64,000 nucleotides of DNA from Tsuneonella sediminis (GCF_051912845.1 NZ_JBNCBU010000001.1:248001-312000), one strand, 5' to 3'; positions 1 to 11,525 are shown, numbered from the stretch's first letter. Numbers and translations are program-made. Notes: generated from the sequence alone by a model not told the origin.

Positions 1-518
1 GCCAGGTCTACGAAACGATGAACATGGCGTCGCTGTGGAAGCTCCCGATCGTCTTCGCGATCGAGAACAACCAGTATGCGATGGGGACCAGCACCGCGCG
101 CAGCTCCGCCGAGACCGAGTTCTATCGCCGCGGAACCGCGTTCCGGATTCCCGGCATGGACGTGAACGGCATGGACGTGCTGGAGGTGCGCCAGGCCGCC
201 GAAGTCGCCTTCGGCCATGTGCGCGAGGGCAACGGCCCGGTGCTGATGGAACTCAACACCTACCGCTACCGGGGCCATTCGATGTCCGACCCGGCAAAGT
301 ACCGCACGCGCGAGGAGGTGCAGGACCAGCGCGAGCACAACGACCCGATCGAGCGCGCGAAAAAGGAATTGCTCGAGCGCGGCAAGAGCGAGGATGAGTT
401 GAAGGACATCGACAAGCGCATTCGGGCACAGGTGTCCGAAAGCGCCGACTTCGCCGAAAATTCACCCGAACCGGAGCCGAGCGAATTGTACACCGACGTC
501 CTGGTGGAGAGCTACTGA
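1..518 (+). CDS. pdhA: Pyruvate dehydrogenase E1 component, alpha subunit (3' part)
   Basis: This is the C-terminal part of the thiamine-diphosphate-binding E1 alpha subunit, which decarboxylates pyruvate in the pyruvate dehydrogenase complex. The reading frame is open from the window edge, so the true start lies upstream. Visible family features are the NMASLWKLPIVFAIENNQYA stretch at the end of the ThDP motif and the conserved YRYRGHSMSDP loop that carries the regulatory serines in the family. The stop codon overlaps the pdhB ATG by one base (TGATG), so the two subunits are almost certainly translated together. About 170 C-terminal residues are present; the GDG half of the ThDP motif is outside the window. 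Confidence 0.95.
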   Translation, partial: QVYETMNMASLWKLPIVFAIENNQYAMGTSTARSSAETEFYRRGTAFRIPGMDVNGMDVLEVRQAAEVAFGHVREGNGPVLMELNTYRYRGHSMSDPAKYRTREEVQDQREHNDPIERAKKELLERGKSEDELKDIDKRIRAQVSESADFAENSPEPEPSELYTDVLVESY

Positions 519-1903
519 TGGCCCTCGAACTCAAGATGCCCGCCCTTTCGCCCACGATGGAAGAGGGCACGCTCGCCCGTTGGCTGGTGAAGGAAGGCGA
601 CGAGGTCCAGGCCGGCGACATCCTGGCAGAAATCGAAACCGACAAGGCGACGATGGAGTTCGAGGCCGTGGACGAAGGGACGATCGGCAAGATCGTGGTT
701 CCCGAGGGTACCGAGAACGTGAAGGTGGGCGAAGTGATCGCCACGATGCAGGGTGAGGGCAGCGAAGACGCGGCTGGGAAAGCCGCACCGTCCGCCGCGG
801 TCGAGGACGTGCCGGGCGAAGGCAAGGACGTCGGGCGCGACGAGCCGGGCGAGCCTGCGATCGCGAAGACCCCCACGACGCAGCCCGCGCGCGACCCGGA
901 AATCCCCGACGGCACGTCGATGACCTCGGTCACGGTGCGCGAGGCGCTCCGCGACGCGATGGCAGAGGAAATGCGCTCCGACGACCGGGTGTTCGTGATG
1001 GGCGAGGAGGTCGCCCAGTACCAGGGTGCCTACAAGGTGACTCAGGGCCTGCTCGACGAATTCGGTCCCAAGCGGGTCATCGACACGCCGATTACCGAGT
1101 ACGGGTTTGCGGGTATCGGATCAGGCGCCGCGATGGGCGGCCTGCGGCCGATCGTCGAGTTCATGACGTTCAACTTCGCGATGCAGGCGATCGACCACAT
1201 CATCAACTCGGCCGCCAAGACGAACTACATGTCGGGCGGCCAGATGCGTTGTCCGGTGGTGTTCCGTGGCCCCAACGGCGCGGCGAGCCGGGTGGGCGCG
1301 CAGCACAGCCAGAACTATGGCCCCTGGTACGCCAGCGTGCCCGGCCTTATCGTCATCGCGCCGTACGACGCGGCCGATGCCAAGGGCCTCCTCAAGGCGG
1401 CGATCCGCAGCGAGGACCCCGTGGTCTTCCTCGAGAACGAGTTGGTCTACGGCCGCAGCTTCGACGTGCCCGACGTGGACGACTGGGTCCTGCCGATCGG
1501 TAAGGCGCGGATCGTTCGCGAAGGCAGCGACGTGACGATCGTCAGCTACTCGATCGGCGTGGGCCTCGCGCTCGAGGCCGCCGAAACGCTCGCGGGCGAG
1601 GGGATCGATGCGGAGGTGATAGATCTCAGGACGCTGCGTCCGCTCGACAAGGAGGCGATCCTTGCCTCGCTCGCCAAGACCAATCGCCTGGTCATCGCCG
1701 AAGAAGGCTGGCCGACCTGCTCGATCGCATCGGAAGTGATGGCGGTCTGCATGGAGGACGGTTTCGACCACCTCGACGCCCCCGTGCTCCGGGTTTGCGA
1801 CGAGGACGTTCCGCTTCCCTATGCGGCAAACCTCGAGAAGCTCGCGCTGATCGACGCCCCGCGTATCGTCGCGGCGGCGAAAAAGGTCTGTTATCGCGAT
1901 TAG
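518..1903 (+). CDS. pdhB: Pyruvate dehydrogenase E1 component, beta subunit with N-terminal lipoyl domain
   Basis: E1 beta pairs with E1 alpha to decarboxylate pyruvate and pass the hydroxyethyl group to lipoate. The 461-residue protein is longer than ordinary E1 beta (about 330). Residues 1-80 form a biotinyl/lipoyl domain with the lipoylation motif ETDKATMEF (Lys43). A linker of about 55 residues rich in Ala, Pro and acidic residues follows, and then the transketolase-like pyrimidine-binding and C-terminal domains, starting near the TVREALRDAMAEEM segment. This lipoyl-E1beta fusion is known in alphaproteobacteria. The gene overlaps pdhA by one base. lipA, which makes the lipoyl group, lies about 14 kb downstream, but nothing shows the two are co-regulated. 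Confidence 0.96.
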   Translation: MALELKMPALSPTMEEGTLARWLVKEGDEVQAGDILAEIETDKATMEFEAVDEGTIGKIVVPEGTENVKVGEVIATMQGEGSEDAAGKAAPSAAVEDVPGEGKDVGRDEPGEPAIAKTPTTQPARDPEIPDGTSMTSVTVREALRDAMAEEMRSDDRVFVMGEEVAQYQGAYKVTQGLLDEFGPKRVIDTPITEYGFAGIGSGAAMGGLRPIVEFMTFNFAMQAIDHIINSAAKTNYMSGGQMRCPVVFRGPNGAASRVGAQHSQNYGPWYASVPGLIVIAPYDAADAKGLLKAAIRSEDPVVFLENELVYGRSFDVPDVDDWVLPIGKARIVREGSDVTIVSYSIGVGLALEAAETLAGEGIDAEVIDLRTLRPLDKEAILASLAKTNRLVIAEEGWPTCSIASEVMAVCMEDGFDHLDAPVLRVCDEDVPLPYAANLEKLALIDAPRIVAAAKKVCYRD

Positions 1904-1955
1904 TCTGGCACGGACGCCCCGGTGGTGCGGGCTTCCCGACCCTGCCCCATTAGGA

Positions 1956-2408
1956 TCAGGTGCCGCCGACGACTGCCGACTTGTCGTAAAGGTAGATGTC
2001 GCGGCCATACTGGATGTTGGGTGACACCACCGAGGCGAGCGGCATGAACTCCGGCGCCTGGTAGGAGATTACCAGACGGCGCTGCTTGATGCCGTTCACT
2101 TGCGTCGTCTTGGCGGTCACCGCCGGGATCACCAGCCCCGCATCGAGATTGTACTTGGCGCCGACCGCGATCTGGCTGGCGCGGTTCTCGATTGCCTCGT
2201 CCGAAATCTTGTTGCCGCGCTGGTATTCAACCATCGCGAAGCGGGCGGTGTCGTTCACGGTGTTGCGGACGGAATTGTACGCCTGGATCCACAGCCCCAC
2301 CTGGACGACGCCGAGCAGCATCGTGATCAGTACCGGCGCGATCACCGCGAATTCGACGAGCGTGGCCCCGCGCCGGTCCGACAGCAGGCGGCCGAAGAAC
2401 CCCGGCAT
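1956..2408 (-). CDS. TadE-like pilus assembly protein
   Basis: Small bitopic membrane protein (150 residues) of the TadE type, a pseudopilin-like component of tight-adherence (Flp) pili. After a short basic N-terminus (FFGRLLSDRRG) comes the family signature ATLVEFAVIAPVLITMLLGV, a hydrophobic segment with the conserved Glu five residues in, and then a predicted extracytoplasmic domain. It is the last of three genes reading leftward (TadG-like, TadE-like, TadE-like) separated by 3 bases or less. No TadA ATPase, CpaB/CpaC or flp pilin gene is in the window, so this is an orphan minor-pseudopilin set or its machinery lies elsewhere. Family assignment is firm; the role in an actual pilus is inference. 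Confidence 0.85.
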   Translation of the reverse strand: MPGFFGRLLSDRRGATLVEFAVIAPVLITMLLGVVQVGLWIQAYNSVRNTVNDTARFAMVEYQRGNKISDEAIENRASQIAVGAKYNLDAGLVIPAVTAKTTQVNGIKQRRLVISYQAPEFMPLASVVSPNIQYGRDIYLYDKSAVVGGT

Positions 2409-2411
2409 CGC

Positions 2412-2861
2412 TCAGCCCACCTGGATCGTGCGGGTGACGGTGTAGTCGAACGCCGATCCCAGCCCGAACGATGCCCACGTCGGGGTATAGCGCGAAGTGA
2501 AAGTGACCTGCACGAACTCGTACGCGCGTTGCCCGCTGCCGCAGCTCGACGCGCTGTTCACAAGGCTGTCGGCATTGTTGCACCGAAACTTGGCGGCCAA
2601 CGTGATGTTGGCCTTCGGCAAGCCGGTCGAAACGGCCAGCATGTCTTTGAGTTGGGTCGAATTGACGCCCGAGCCCGCTGCCGCGGCAAGGATGATGGCC
2701 TCCGCCTCGGACGCGGCGCTCTGCAGTTCCTGCTGCTTCTGGACCATCGTGCCGGCCTCGAACGTGCCAACCGCCATGATGGCCAGAACCGGGGCGACCA
2801 GCGCCGTCTCGATCACGGCGGTCCCGCGCGTGCAGGAAAAGAGCCGGGAGAGCGCGCGCAT
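2412..2861 (-). CDS. TadE-like pilus assembly protein (second copy)
   Basis: A second TadE-type protein of 149 residues. The N-terminus reads MRALSRLFSCTRGTAVIETA, with the Arg-Gly-x-Ala-x-x-Glu boundary typical of the family, then a membrane segment (about residues 15-37) and an Ala-rich extracytoplasmic part containing a Cys pair around NNADSLVNSASSCGSG. The ATG at 2861 was chosen over an upstream in-frame one at 2921 because it overlaps the stop of the TadG-like gene by one base (TGATG), while the longer form would run 60 bases into that gene. It is only weakly alike to the neighbouring TadE copy outside the membrane segment, as expected of TadE/TadF partners. Confidence 0.85.
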   Translation of the reverse strand: MRALSRLFSCTRGTAVIETALVAPVLAIMAVGTFEAGTMVQKQQELQSAASEAEAIILAAAAGSGVNSTQLKDMLAVSTGLPKANITLAAKFRCNNADSLVNSASSCGSGQRAYEFVQVTFTSRYTPTWASFGLGSAFDYTVTRTIQVG

Positions 2862-4189
2862 CACGAGATCAGCCTCACGCCGGGCGTGCTCTCGAGCGAC
2901 TGGGTCTCCTCCTGCGAACACAGCGTGTACAGGTACGCGCCGCCCGAGACGTCCAGCGTATAGCTGGTGATCTGGAAGCAGACCCCGTCGGCCGCCTTGG
3001 CGCCGCCATTCACCTTCACGTTGCCCTTGGGCAGGTGGATCTTGCCCTGGATGTGCATGTTGGCGTTGCCGTTTATGATGTGATCGGTTTCCGAAGTCGT
3101 GTTGTCCGCGATGATCAGGACGTTCTCGTACTTCTTTGCGAAGTCTTCGGAATAACCGAGTTCGATCAGCTTGGCGTAGGTGGGAGGAGTCAGGTTGAGG
3201 CTGCTCTTGATGGTACCACCGGCGCCCGTGCCGTTCGCGCCGCTGCCCCCGAGCTTGAGGGTCGCGCCGTTCATCAGGACGAACATGACGCCGTAGCCGC
3301 TGACGATCGCGTTATGCGTGAGATCGAGTTCTGTCTTCACGTAGTAGATGCCCGGGGAGAAGATCGTGCTGCAGGCGACCTTGATCCCTTGCTCGTAGAC
3401 GCCCGGCGCGACCGTATAGGTTCCCTTCTTGGGGGCCTTGCTGCAATCGTACGCAGGCTTGGGAGCGTCCGACGGGGGCGTGGGGCCGAACAGTTCGTTG
3501 ACGAAATTGCCGATGGAGCTGTCCACCACGAGTTCGCCGGTGAAGCTGGACGGCAACTTGGCGGCATCGGTGTTGCACGCGGTGATCTTCGCAATCTCGA
3601 TCGTCGCGTTCTCGTCGATCCGGATTGCCTCGGGCTCGCACGAGATGGCGATGACGCCGCAGTTCGCGATCACGGTAGCGCCGTTGCCTACCTGGAAGGT
3701 GCCGCTGGCACCCTTCTTCAGGGTCCGCAGGCAGGCCTTGTGCACGGTCCCCGCCGCGAACGCCGCTTCCGAGGCCACGCGGATGACCGTCGGCGTGGTG
3801 CTCATCATCTTCGAGAACGGAAGCATGACCGAGACTTCGGCGTTGAGGACTACCGAGTTGTTGATCCCGCCCTGGAAGTTCCCGCGGGTGACGTTGGGCG
3901 TAATCGTCGTAGCATACTTCTTGGCAATGCCGAGGTTGTTGGCGAATTCCTTGCGCGCCCGGCTGTCGTAGGTCGAGCCGGTATCCTTGTAGGCCAGCGT
4001 CCATGCCCCGGCGATCGCGCCCTGGTCGGCCGCGTGCTGCAATTCGCGCTGGACCATGTACCACTGCGCCGTGTCCACGCCGTAACCGGCGGCGCCGATC
4101 AGCGCGGGCAGCGCGACGGCGGTGAGCATCGTCGCGTTTCCGCTCCGATCCTTCCGCAGCCTTCTGTAGCAATCGGCGATCGCTCCCAT
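2861..4189 (-). CDS. TadG-like pilus assembly protein
   Basis: Bitopic protein of 442 residues with the TadG (Flp pilus assembly, TadE/G-like) N-terminus: RKDRSGNATMLTAVALPALI is followed by the membrane segment and the conserved VDTAQWYMVQRELQHAADQGA helix, split here as VDTAQWYMVQREL and QHAADQGAIAGAW. The remainder is an Asn/Gly/Thr-rich extracellular part with repeated short strands (GNGATVIANCG, NGNANMHIQGK, VNGGAKAADG), which looks like a beta-helix. The ATG at 4189 was chosen over a TTG at 4198 because a GAGGA sits 9 bases before it. It heads the three-gene TadG-TadE-TadE unit. The upstream 147 bases are shared with a divergent gene and probably hold its promoter. Confidence 0.82.
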   Translation of the reverse strand: MGAIADCYRRLRKDRSGNATMLTAVALPALIGAAGYGVDTAQWYMVQRELQHAADQGAIAGAWTLAYKDTGSTYDSRARKEFANNLGIAKKYATTITPNVTRGNFQGGINNSVVLNAEVSVMLPFSKMMSTTPTVIRVASEAAFAAGTVHKACLRTLKKGASGTFQVGNGATVIANCGVIAISCEPEAIRIDENATIEIAKITACNTDAAKLPSSFTGELVVDSSIGNFVNELFGPTPPSDAPKPAYDCSKAPKKGTYTVAPGVYEQGIKVACSTIFSPGIYYVKTELDLTHNAIVSGYGVMFVLMNGATLKLGGSGANGTGAGGTIKSSLNLTPPTYAKLIELGYSEDFAKKYENVLIIADNTTSETDHIINGNANMHIQGKIHLPKGNVKVNGGAKAADGVCFQITSYTLDVSGGAYLYTLCSQEETQSLESTPGVRLIS

Positions 4190-4336
4190 GGTCAGCAATC
4201 CTCGTTACGCATAGGGTTTCTCACAGGTGTCATAGCCAGGGGGGGTAAGCGGAGTGCGAAACGACAGGGTTAACGAAATGCAGCCCTCACAGCCTATCGG
4301 TCGGCTTGGTAAGGCGCACCGACGAAAGACAACTTG

Positions 4337-4990
4337 ATGGGGCCCGGTGAGACGATCCAGCCGGCGCTACGCATCGCGCTTGCCTGGCAGCCGGCGCACA
4401 CCCGCCAGGCGTGGGAGACGGTGTTCGCGTTCGACGCCCACCTCGCGCGGGTGGTGTCGCAGGCGCGCGAGGGCGTGCTCGCGCAGGTCAGGCTTGCCTG
4501 GTGGCGTGACCGTCTGGGCGAGCCGCCCAACGCACGCCCGGCGGGGAATCTTCTGCTCGCTGCACTCGGGGAACACCTCGCCGGGATGGAGGCCGAATTG
4601 ATCGCGCTGGTCGATGGATGGGAGGAACTGCTCGGCGAGCATCCCCTGTCGGAGCGGGCGCTCGCCGCATTCGCCGATGGAAGGGCGGTCGCATTCGGCG
4701 CCGCGGCCCGGAAGGGGCAGGCCGTATCGGGTGGCGCGGAGAGCGCGTCGAAGGCGGGGCGGCGCTGGGCGCTGGCAGACTTTGCGTGCCACACGCGCGA
4801 CGAGGCCGAACGGGAAAAGGCGTTTGCCGTAGCGGTTTCGACCGAACCGGCCGGATTGATGCCCCGGCAGCTGCGCGGCATCGCGGTTCTGGGTGCGCTT
4901 GCCGATCGTGCGATCGCGAGGCGCGAACCCGTGCTCGCCGGACGCGCGGCACCGCTCGTTGCGCTTCGGGTTGGCTTGACGGGCCGCTAG
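4337..4990 (+). CDS. Short squalene/phytoene synthase-like protein
   Basis: A 217-residue protein resembling the N-terminal two-thirds of the squalene/phytoene synthase fold. The best match is VLAQVRLAWWRDRLGE (about residues 48-63), a helix typical of this superfamily, and the whole is predicted all-alpha. It is shorter than catalytic family members (about 280-300 residues), and no DxxxD or DDxxD prenyl-diphosphate-binding motif is visible, so it may be a non-catalytic relative such as the NDUFAF6-type proteins. No carotenoid or hopanoid gene is adjacent. The ATG at 4337 is preferred; a TTG lies one codon upstream. A gap of 38 bases separates it from the EF-hand gene. Confidence 0.6.
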   Translation: MGPGETIQPALRIALAWQPAHTRQAWETVFAFDAHLARVVSQAREGVLAQVRLAWWRDRLGEPPNARPAGNLLLAALGEHLAGMEAELIALVDGWEELLGEHPLSERALAAFADGRAVAFGAAARKGQAVSGGAESASKAGRRWALADFACHTRDEAEREKAFAVAVSTEPAGLMPRQLRGIAVLGALADRAIARREPVLAGRAAPLVALRVGLTGR

Positions 4991-5028
4991 GCTATGGAGA
5001 TGAAGCTAAGAATCAGGGAGAAGCGCGG

Positions 5029-5490
5029 ATGAACAGGCTGCTTCTGGGCGGGGTCCTGGCGCTGGCGCTGGCCGCCGTGGGACTGTTCTGGTGGCAGGGC
5101 CGCGCCGCGGTCGAGGAAGGCGCACCGCCGCCCATGGTCCAACCCGAAGCCCCGACCCCCGATAGCCTGCCGACCGCAGATGTGCGCGACCTGAGGGGGC
5201 CTGCCCCCCCGGAAGCGACCGAACTCACGCGGGAGGAGCAGCGCTTCTTCCGCTACGATCGCAATCGCGACCGCATCATCAGCCGCAACGAAATGCTTTC
5301 CACCCGCAGCACTGCGTTTCGCAAGCTCGACAAGGACGGCAACAACCTGCTGGACTTCGAGGAGTGGGCGGTGGCCACCGTGGACCGGTTCGAGGGTGCC
5401 GACGCCAATGGCGATAATCAGCTCGACATGACCGAATTCCGGACCACCGCGCCCCGCCGCGCAAAGAGCAAGCCGGCCTGCCGCTGCTAG
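5029..5490 (+). CDS. Membrane-anchored EF-hand calcium-binding protein
   Basis: A 153-residue protein with one N-terminal hydrophobic segment (LLLGGVLALALAAVGLFWW) acting as signal anchor, a Pro-rich linker, and three EF-hand loops in the C-terminal half: DRNRDRIISRNE, DKDGNNLLDFEE and DANGDNQLDMTE. All three have Asp at positions 1, Asn/Asp at 3 and 5, and Glu at 12, so they should bind Ca2+ in the periplasm. The start ATG is preceded by AGGGAG at 8 bases. The last bases overlap the convergent trmFO stop by 4. The C-terminus is basic with two Cys (KPACRC). Function beyond calcium binding is unknown. Confidence 0.88.
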   Translation: MNRLLLGGVLALALAAVGLFWWQGRAAVEEGAPPPMVQPEAPTPDSLPTADVRDLRGPAPPEATELTREEQRFFRYDRNRDRIISRNEMLSTRSTAFRKLDKDGNNLLDFEEWAVATVDRFEGADANGDNQLDMTEFRTTAPRRAKSKPACRC

Positions 5491-6836
5491 GCTGGTTCCG
5501 GCTCGAGCGCGGCGATCCACTTGCCCAGATCGGCCTTGGCGCGATCGGTATAGGCTTCCTTGCGAGCTTTCTTCGCCACGTCCGCCAGCGGCGGAAAAAG
5601 CCCGAAGTTGATGTTCATGGGCTGGTACGTCTCGGCCTCAGCGTCGCCCGTGATATGCGCCAGCAGCGCGCCGAGCGCGGTGGTGCGAGGCGGCGACTGC
5701 CAGCGCCGTCCGCCGAGTTCGGCGCCGGCCATCAACCCCGCCATCAGCCCCACCGCGGCGCTTTCCACGTAGCCTTCGCAACCAGTGATCTGCCCGGCGA
5801 AGCGGATGTGCTCCGCGCCGCGCAGCCGCAATTCGCGATCGAGCACGATTGGCGAGTTGAGGAAGGTGTTGCGGTGCAGCCCGCCCAGGCGCGCGAACTC
5901 TGCCTTCTCGAGGCCGGGTATCGTCCGGAAGAGGCGCACCTGCTCGGCGTGCTTCAGCTTCGTCTGGAAACCGACCATGTTCCACAGCGTGCCCAGCTTG
6001 TTGTCCTGCCGCAGCTGGACGACCGCGTGGGGCCAGCGACCGCTGGGATGCTCGGGCGTGGCCGCGTGCGGATTGTCGAGCCCCACCGGCTTCATCGGGC
6101 CGAAACGAAGCGTCTCGGGGCCGCGCTGGGCCATGACTTCGATCGGCATGCAGCCTTCGAAATACGGGGTGTCCTTTTCCCACTCGCGAAACGTCGTCTT
6201 CTCGCCGTCGAGCAGACCCTGGACGAAGGCCTCGTACTGCTCCTTGTCGAGCGGACAGTTGATGTAATCCTTCCCCCCCTTGTCCCAGCGCGCGGCCATC
6301 CAGGCGACCGACATGTCGATCGAATCGCGGTGCACGATGGGGGCGATCGCGTCGAAGAAAGCCAGGCTGTCCTGCCCGGTCGCTCCGGCGATGCTCTCGG
6401 CAAGCGAAGCGGCGGTAAGGGGGCCGGTGGCGACGATCGTGGGACCCGCCGCGGGCAGGGCATCGATCCGTTCACGGACGATCTCGACGCCGGGCAGCGC
6501 CGCAAGCTCGCGCTCGACCGCGGCGGAGAACACATCGCGATCGACCGCCATCGCCGATCCGGCGGGAACGCGTGCCTCCTCGCCCGCGCGCATCACGAGG
6601 CTGTCGAGCCGCCGCATCTCGTGGTGCAGCAACCCGACCGCGTTTTTCGCATCATCGTCCGAACGAAAGCTGTTCGAACAGACGAGTTCGGCGAGGCCCG
6701 CGCCCTGGTGTGCTGGCGTCGTCACTCCGCTGCCGCGCATTTCGGACAGGCGGACCCTGAAGCCGCGCCGCCCGAGTTGCCAGGCGGCCTCGCTACCCGC
6801 GAGACCGCCGCCGATGATGTGGATGTCGTGCGCCAT
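5487..6836 (-). CDS. trmFO: TrmFO, FAD/folate-dependent tRNA (uracil-54-C5) methyltransferase
   Basis: Flavoprotein that makes ribothymidine at position 54 of tRNA, using methylenetetrahydrofolate and FADH2. The 449-residue length fits the family. The N-terminal dinucleotide-binding motif is IIGGGLAGSEAAWQL, followed by conserved blocks such as LVCSNSFRSDDAKNA-like text (LVCSNSFRSDDDAKNAVGLL), YINCPLDKEQYEAF and the C-terminal AGQITGCEGYVESAAVG. The start MAHDIHIIGG at 6836 is chosen; the frame is open for 30 more codons upstream but these carry no family homology. The gene converges on the EF-hand gene with a 4-base overlap and has a divergent lysoplasmalogenase gene on its other side. Confidence 0.96.
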   Translation of the reverse strand: MAHDIHIIGGGLAGSEAAWQLGRRGFRVRLSEMRGSGVTTPAHQGAGLAELVCSNSFRSDDDAKNAVGLLHHEMRRLDSLVMRAGEEARVPAGSAMAVDRDVFSAAVERELAALPGVEIVRERIDALPAAGPTIVATGPLTAASLAESIAGATGQDSLAFFDAIAPIVHRDSIDMSVAWMAARWDKGGKDYINCPLDKEQYEAFVQGLLDGEKTTFREWEKDTPYFEGCMPIEVMAQRGPETLRFGPMKPVGLDNPHAATPEHPSGRWPHAVVQLRQDNKLGTLWNMVGFQTKLKHAEQVRLFRTIPGLEKAEFARLGGLHRNTFLNSPIVLDRELRLRGAEHIRFAGQITGCEGYVESAAVGLMAGLMAGAELGGRRWQSPPRTTALGALLAHITGDAEAETYQPMNINFGLFPPLADVAKKARKEAYTDRAKADLGKWIAALEPEPA

Positions 6837-6919
6837 TGACGCTGCGCCTAGTGCTTGCACGGGGGGAAGTTCAAGGGCAGTCAGCACGGCCGAACGGGAA
6901 CGCGGGGAGGGGAATGCCG

Positions 6920-7567
6920 ATGCCAAGGGGTGCGCTGGTCGACCATCGGCCCTGGCTTCTTGCCGGCATCGTCCTGGCGATTGCCTTCTGGGTGTTGAGC
7001 GATGCCAGGATCGGCGGCCTCTACATCATCGCGCTGAAGGGGGCTTCGGTCGCCGCGCTCGCGGCCTATGCGCTGGCGCGCAGCCGGGCCACGGCGGCGC
7101 GGGCGATCGCGGCGGTCATGGGAATCGGCGCCGCGGGCGATATCGGGATGGAGCTCGATACGATCGCGGGGGGAGGGCTGTTCCTGCTCTCGCACCTCGT
7201 CGCGATTGCGCTTTATCTGAAGAACCGGCGGCCGCGACCGGCCCGAACCCAGGTGGCGGCCGGCATCGCGCTTGTCGTCGGCGTGCCATTTGGGGCCTGG
7301 CTTATAACGCGCGACCCGCTTGCGGTGATTTATGCGCTCGCGCTGGGTTCGATGGCGGCGACCGCGTGGCTCAGCCGGTTCAGCCGCTATCACGTGGGTG
7401 CGGGCGCGCTGCTGTTCGTCGCGAGCGACCTGCTGATCTTCGCTCGGCTAGGCGGCGTGCTCGACCAGGGACTGACCGAGTGGTTCGTCTGGCCGCTCTA
7501 CTATGCGGGTCAGTTCATGATCTGCACCGGCGTGATCCGCGCGGTGCGTCGCGATCACGCTGCCTGA
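6920..7567 (+). CDS. YhhN family membrane protein, probable lysoplasmalogenase
   Basis: A polytopic membrane protein of 215 residues with about eight hydrophobic helices. Family marks are the small-residue GDIGMEL-like turn (GAAGDIGMEL), FLLSHLVAIALYL, GALLFVASDLLIFARL and YYAGQFMICTGV, matching the YhhN/TMEM86 family whose animal members hydrolyse the vinyl-ether bond of lysoplasmalogens. Whether bacterial members act on plasmalogens or other lysolipids is uncertain. Start: ATG at 6920, with GGAGG 9 bases upstream; an ATG two codons earlier is possible but sits only a base or two from the ribosome-binding site. The 3' end overlaps the convergent dioxygenase gene by 13 bases. Confidence 0.82.
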   Translation: MPRGALVDHRPWLLAGIVLAIAFWVLSDARIGGLYIIALKGASVAALAAYALARSRATAARAIAAVMGIGAAGDIGMELDTIAGGGLFLLSHLVAIALYLKNRRPRPARTQVAAGIALVVGVPFGAWLITRDPLAVIYALALGSMAATAWLSRFSRYHVGAGALLFVASDLLIFARLGGVLDQGLTEWFVWPLYYAGQFMICTGVIRAVRRDHAA

Positions 7568-8393
7568 CGCGGCGCAGCTATCGTCGTCCGGTGCAGTTCG
7601 CGCCGGTATCCCTCGTAGCCGCCGGTGGCGCGGTGAAGGACGCAACGGTTGTCCCACAGGACGACCATGCCGGGCGTCCACCTGCGGCGGTGGACGAACT
7701 CGTCGCGCACCTGCCATTCCGATAGCTCGCGCAGGAAGTCGAAGCCTTCCGCGTCGTCCATGCCTTCGATGCCTATGATGTATCCGAGCGTACTGAAGAG
7801 CGCCTCCTCGCCGGTCTCGGGATGGCGCCGGACAAGCGGGTGCCGCTGCGTCTCGCGCGCACTTTCGTCTGGCCGGATCGCCATGCTGCGCCCCGTGTCG
7901 CGTGTCCCGTACGACCCCTCGGGAGCATATGCGAGCCGGGCCGAGTGGATCGCCGTCAGCGAGCGCAGTTCGTTCTTCCGCGCGTCCGGGAGCGCGGCAA
8001 ATGCCGCCACCTGATCCGCAAACAAGGTGTCACCGCCTGTCGGAGGAATCTCGATGGCAGCGAGGCACGTTCCCGCCGGGGGTTCGGCGAGGAAAGACCA
8101 GTCGCTGTGCCAGTTCTCGGCGAACAGCGGTGTCGTTTCGTCTGCCTCACGCAGGATCGCGGCGATGTGGGTGCGGCCCTCGATGGGTGCGAAGAACGGA
8201 TCGACGCCAAAGCCGCCCATCGCCAGCGTAAACCGTTCGAGCGCATCGTCGTCGAGGTGCTGGCCGGGAAACGCGAGTACCCGGTGGGTGAGCCAGGCTG
8301 CGCGGATTTCGGCTACGGTCTGCGGGGTAAGCCGTTCGGAAAGGTCGATGCCGGAAACCTCGGCGCCACATACCTCTCCGGACGGCTCGATCC

Positions 8394-8397
<4 letters not shown>
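7555..8397 (-). CDS. TauD/TfdA family Fe(II)/2-oxoglutarate dioxygenase
   Basis: A 280-residue non-haem iron dioxygenase of the TauD/TfdA family, which hydroxylates substrates such as taurine, alkyl sulfates or aryloxyalkanoates. The iron ligands are His97 and Asp99 (NWHSDWSF) and the distal His255 in DNRCVLHRATGG; Arg266 in YEGYRRELHR is a candidate 2-oxoglutarate anchor. The substrate cannot be read from sequence and no sulfonate transporter is adjacent. Its ATG overlaps the gyrA stop by 4 bases (ATGA), so translation is likely coupled to gyrA, an odd pairing. The 3' end overlaps the convergent YhhN gene by 13 bases. Confidence 0.9.
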
Positions 8398-11225
<2,828 letters not shown>

Positions 11226-11525
11226 GGGTCTGCCGTTTCTGTGGCGCGCATTGCCGCGCGGCGGGCTGTCACCGGCCTAGGGGAAGGGGACCGGGACCGC
11301 CAGTTTGCAAGTCCGCGCGCATGGCCTTCGCGCGCCGTTTTCCACATAAGAATGACCGCTCGCAGGCACAACCGCTGAGCGCACCCTGAAACCGCTGTTC
11401 AAAGCGGGTTCAGCGCCGGATCCCTAGTCGTCATTGCAATGTCCGGCACGATTGGCCACTAGCGCCCGTTGTACCGGCAGAAGGCCCTTTGACGGGCCTG
11501 CAGTCCACTCATGGGAGACCACTCT
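11226..11525. other. Intergenic region between divergent gyrA and the exported repeat-protein gene
   Basis: Three hundred bases without a convincing gene, separating two divergently read genes, so it should hold both promoters; no clear -35/-10 pair was found on either strand. The only structure noticed is an imperfect hairpin at 11386-11413 with 11-base arms (one A-G mismatch) and a six-base loop, not followed by a T run. A GGGAG ribosome-binding site for the downstream gene lies at 11513-11517. Confidence 0.6.
11386..11413. repeat. Imperfect inverted repeat upstream of the exported repeat protein
   Basis: Arms CTGAAACCGCT (11386-11396) and AGCGGGTTCAG (11403-11413) can pair over 11 positions with one mismatch around a six-base loop. 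There is no downstream T tract, so it is not an obvious terminator. It could be an operator or a leader hairpin; low confidence that it is functional. Confidence 0.3.
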
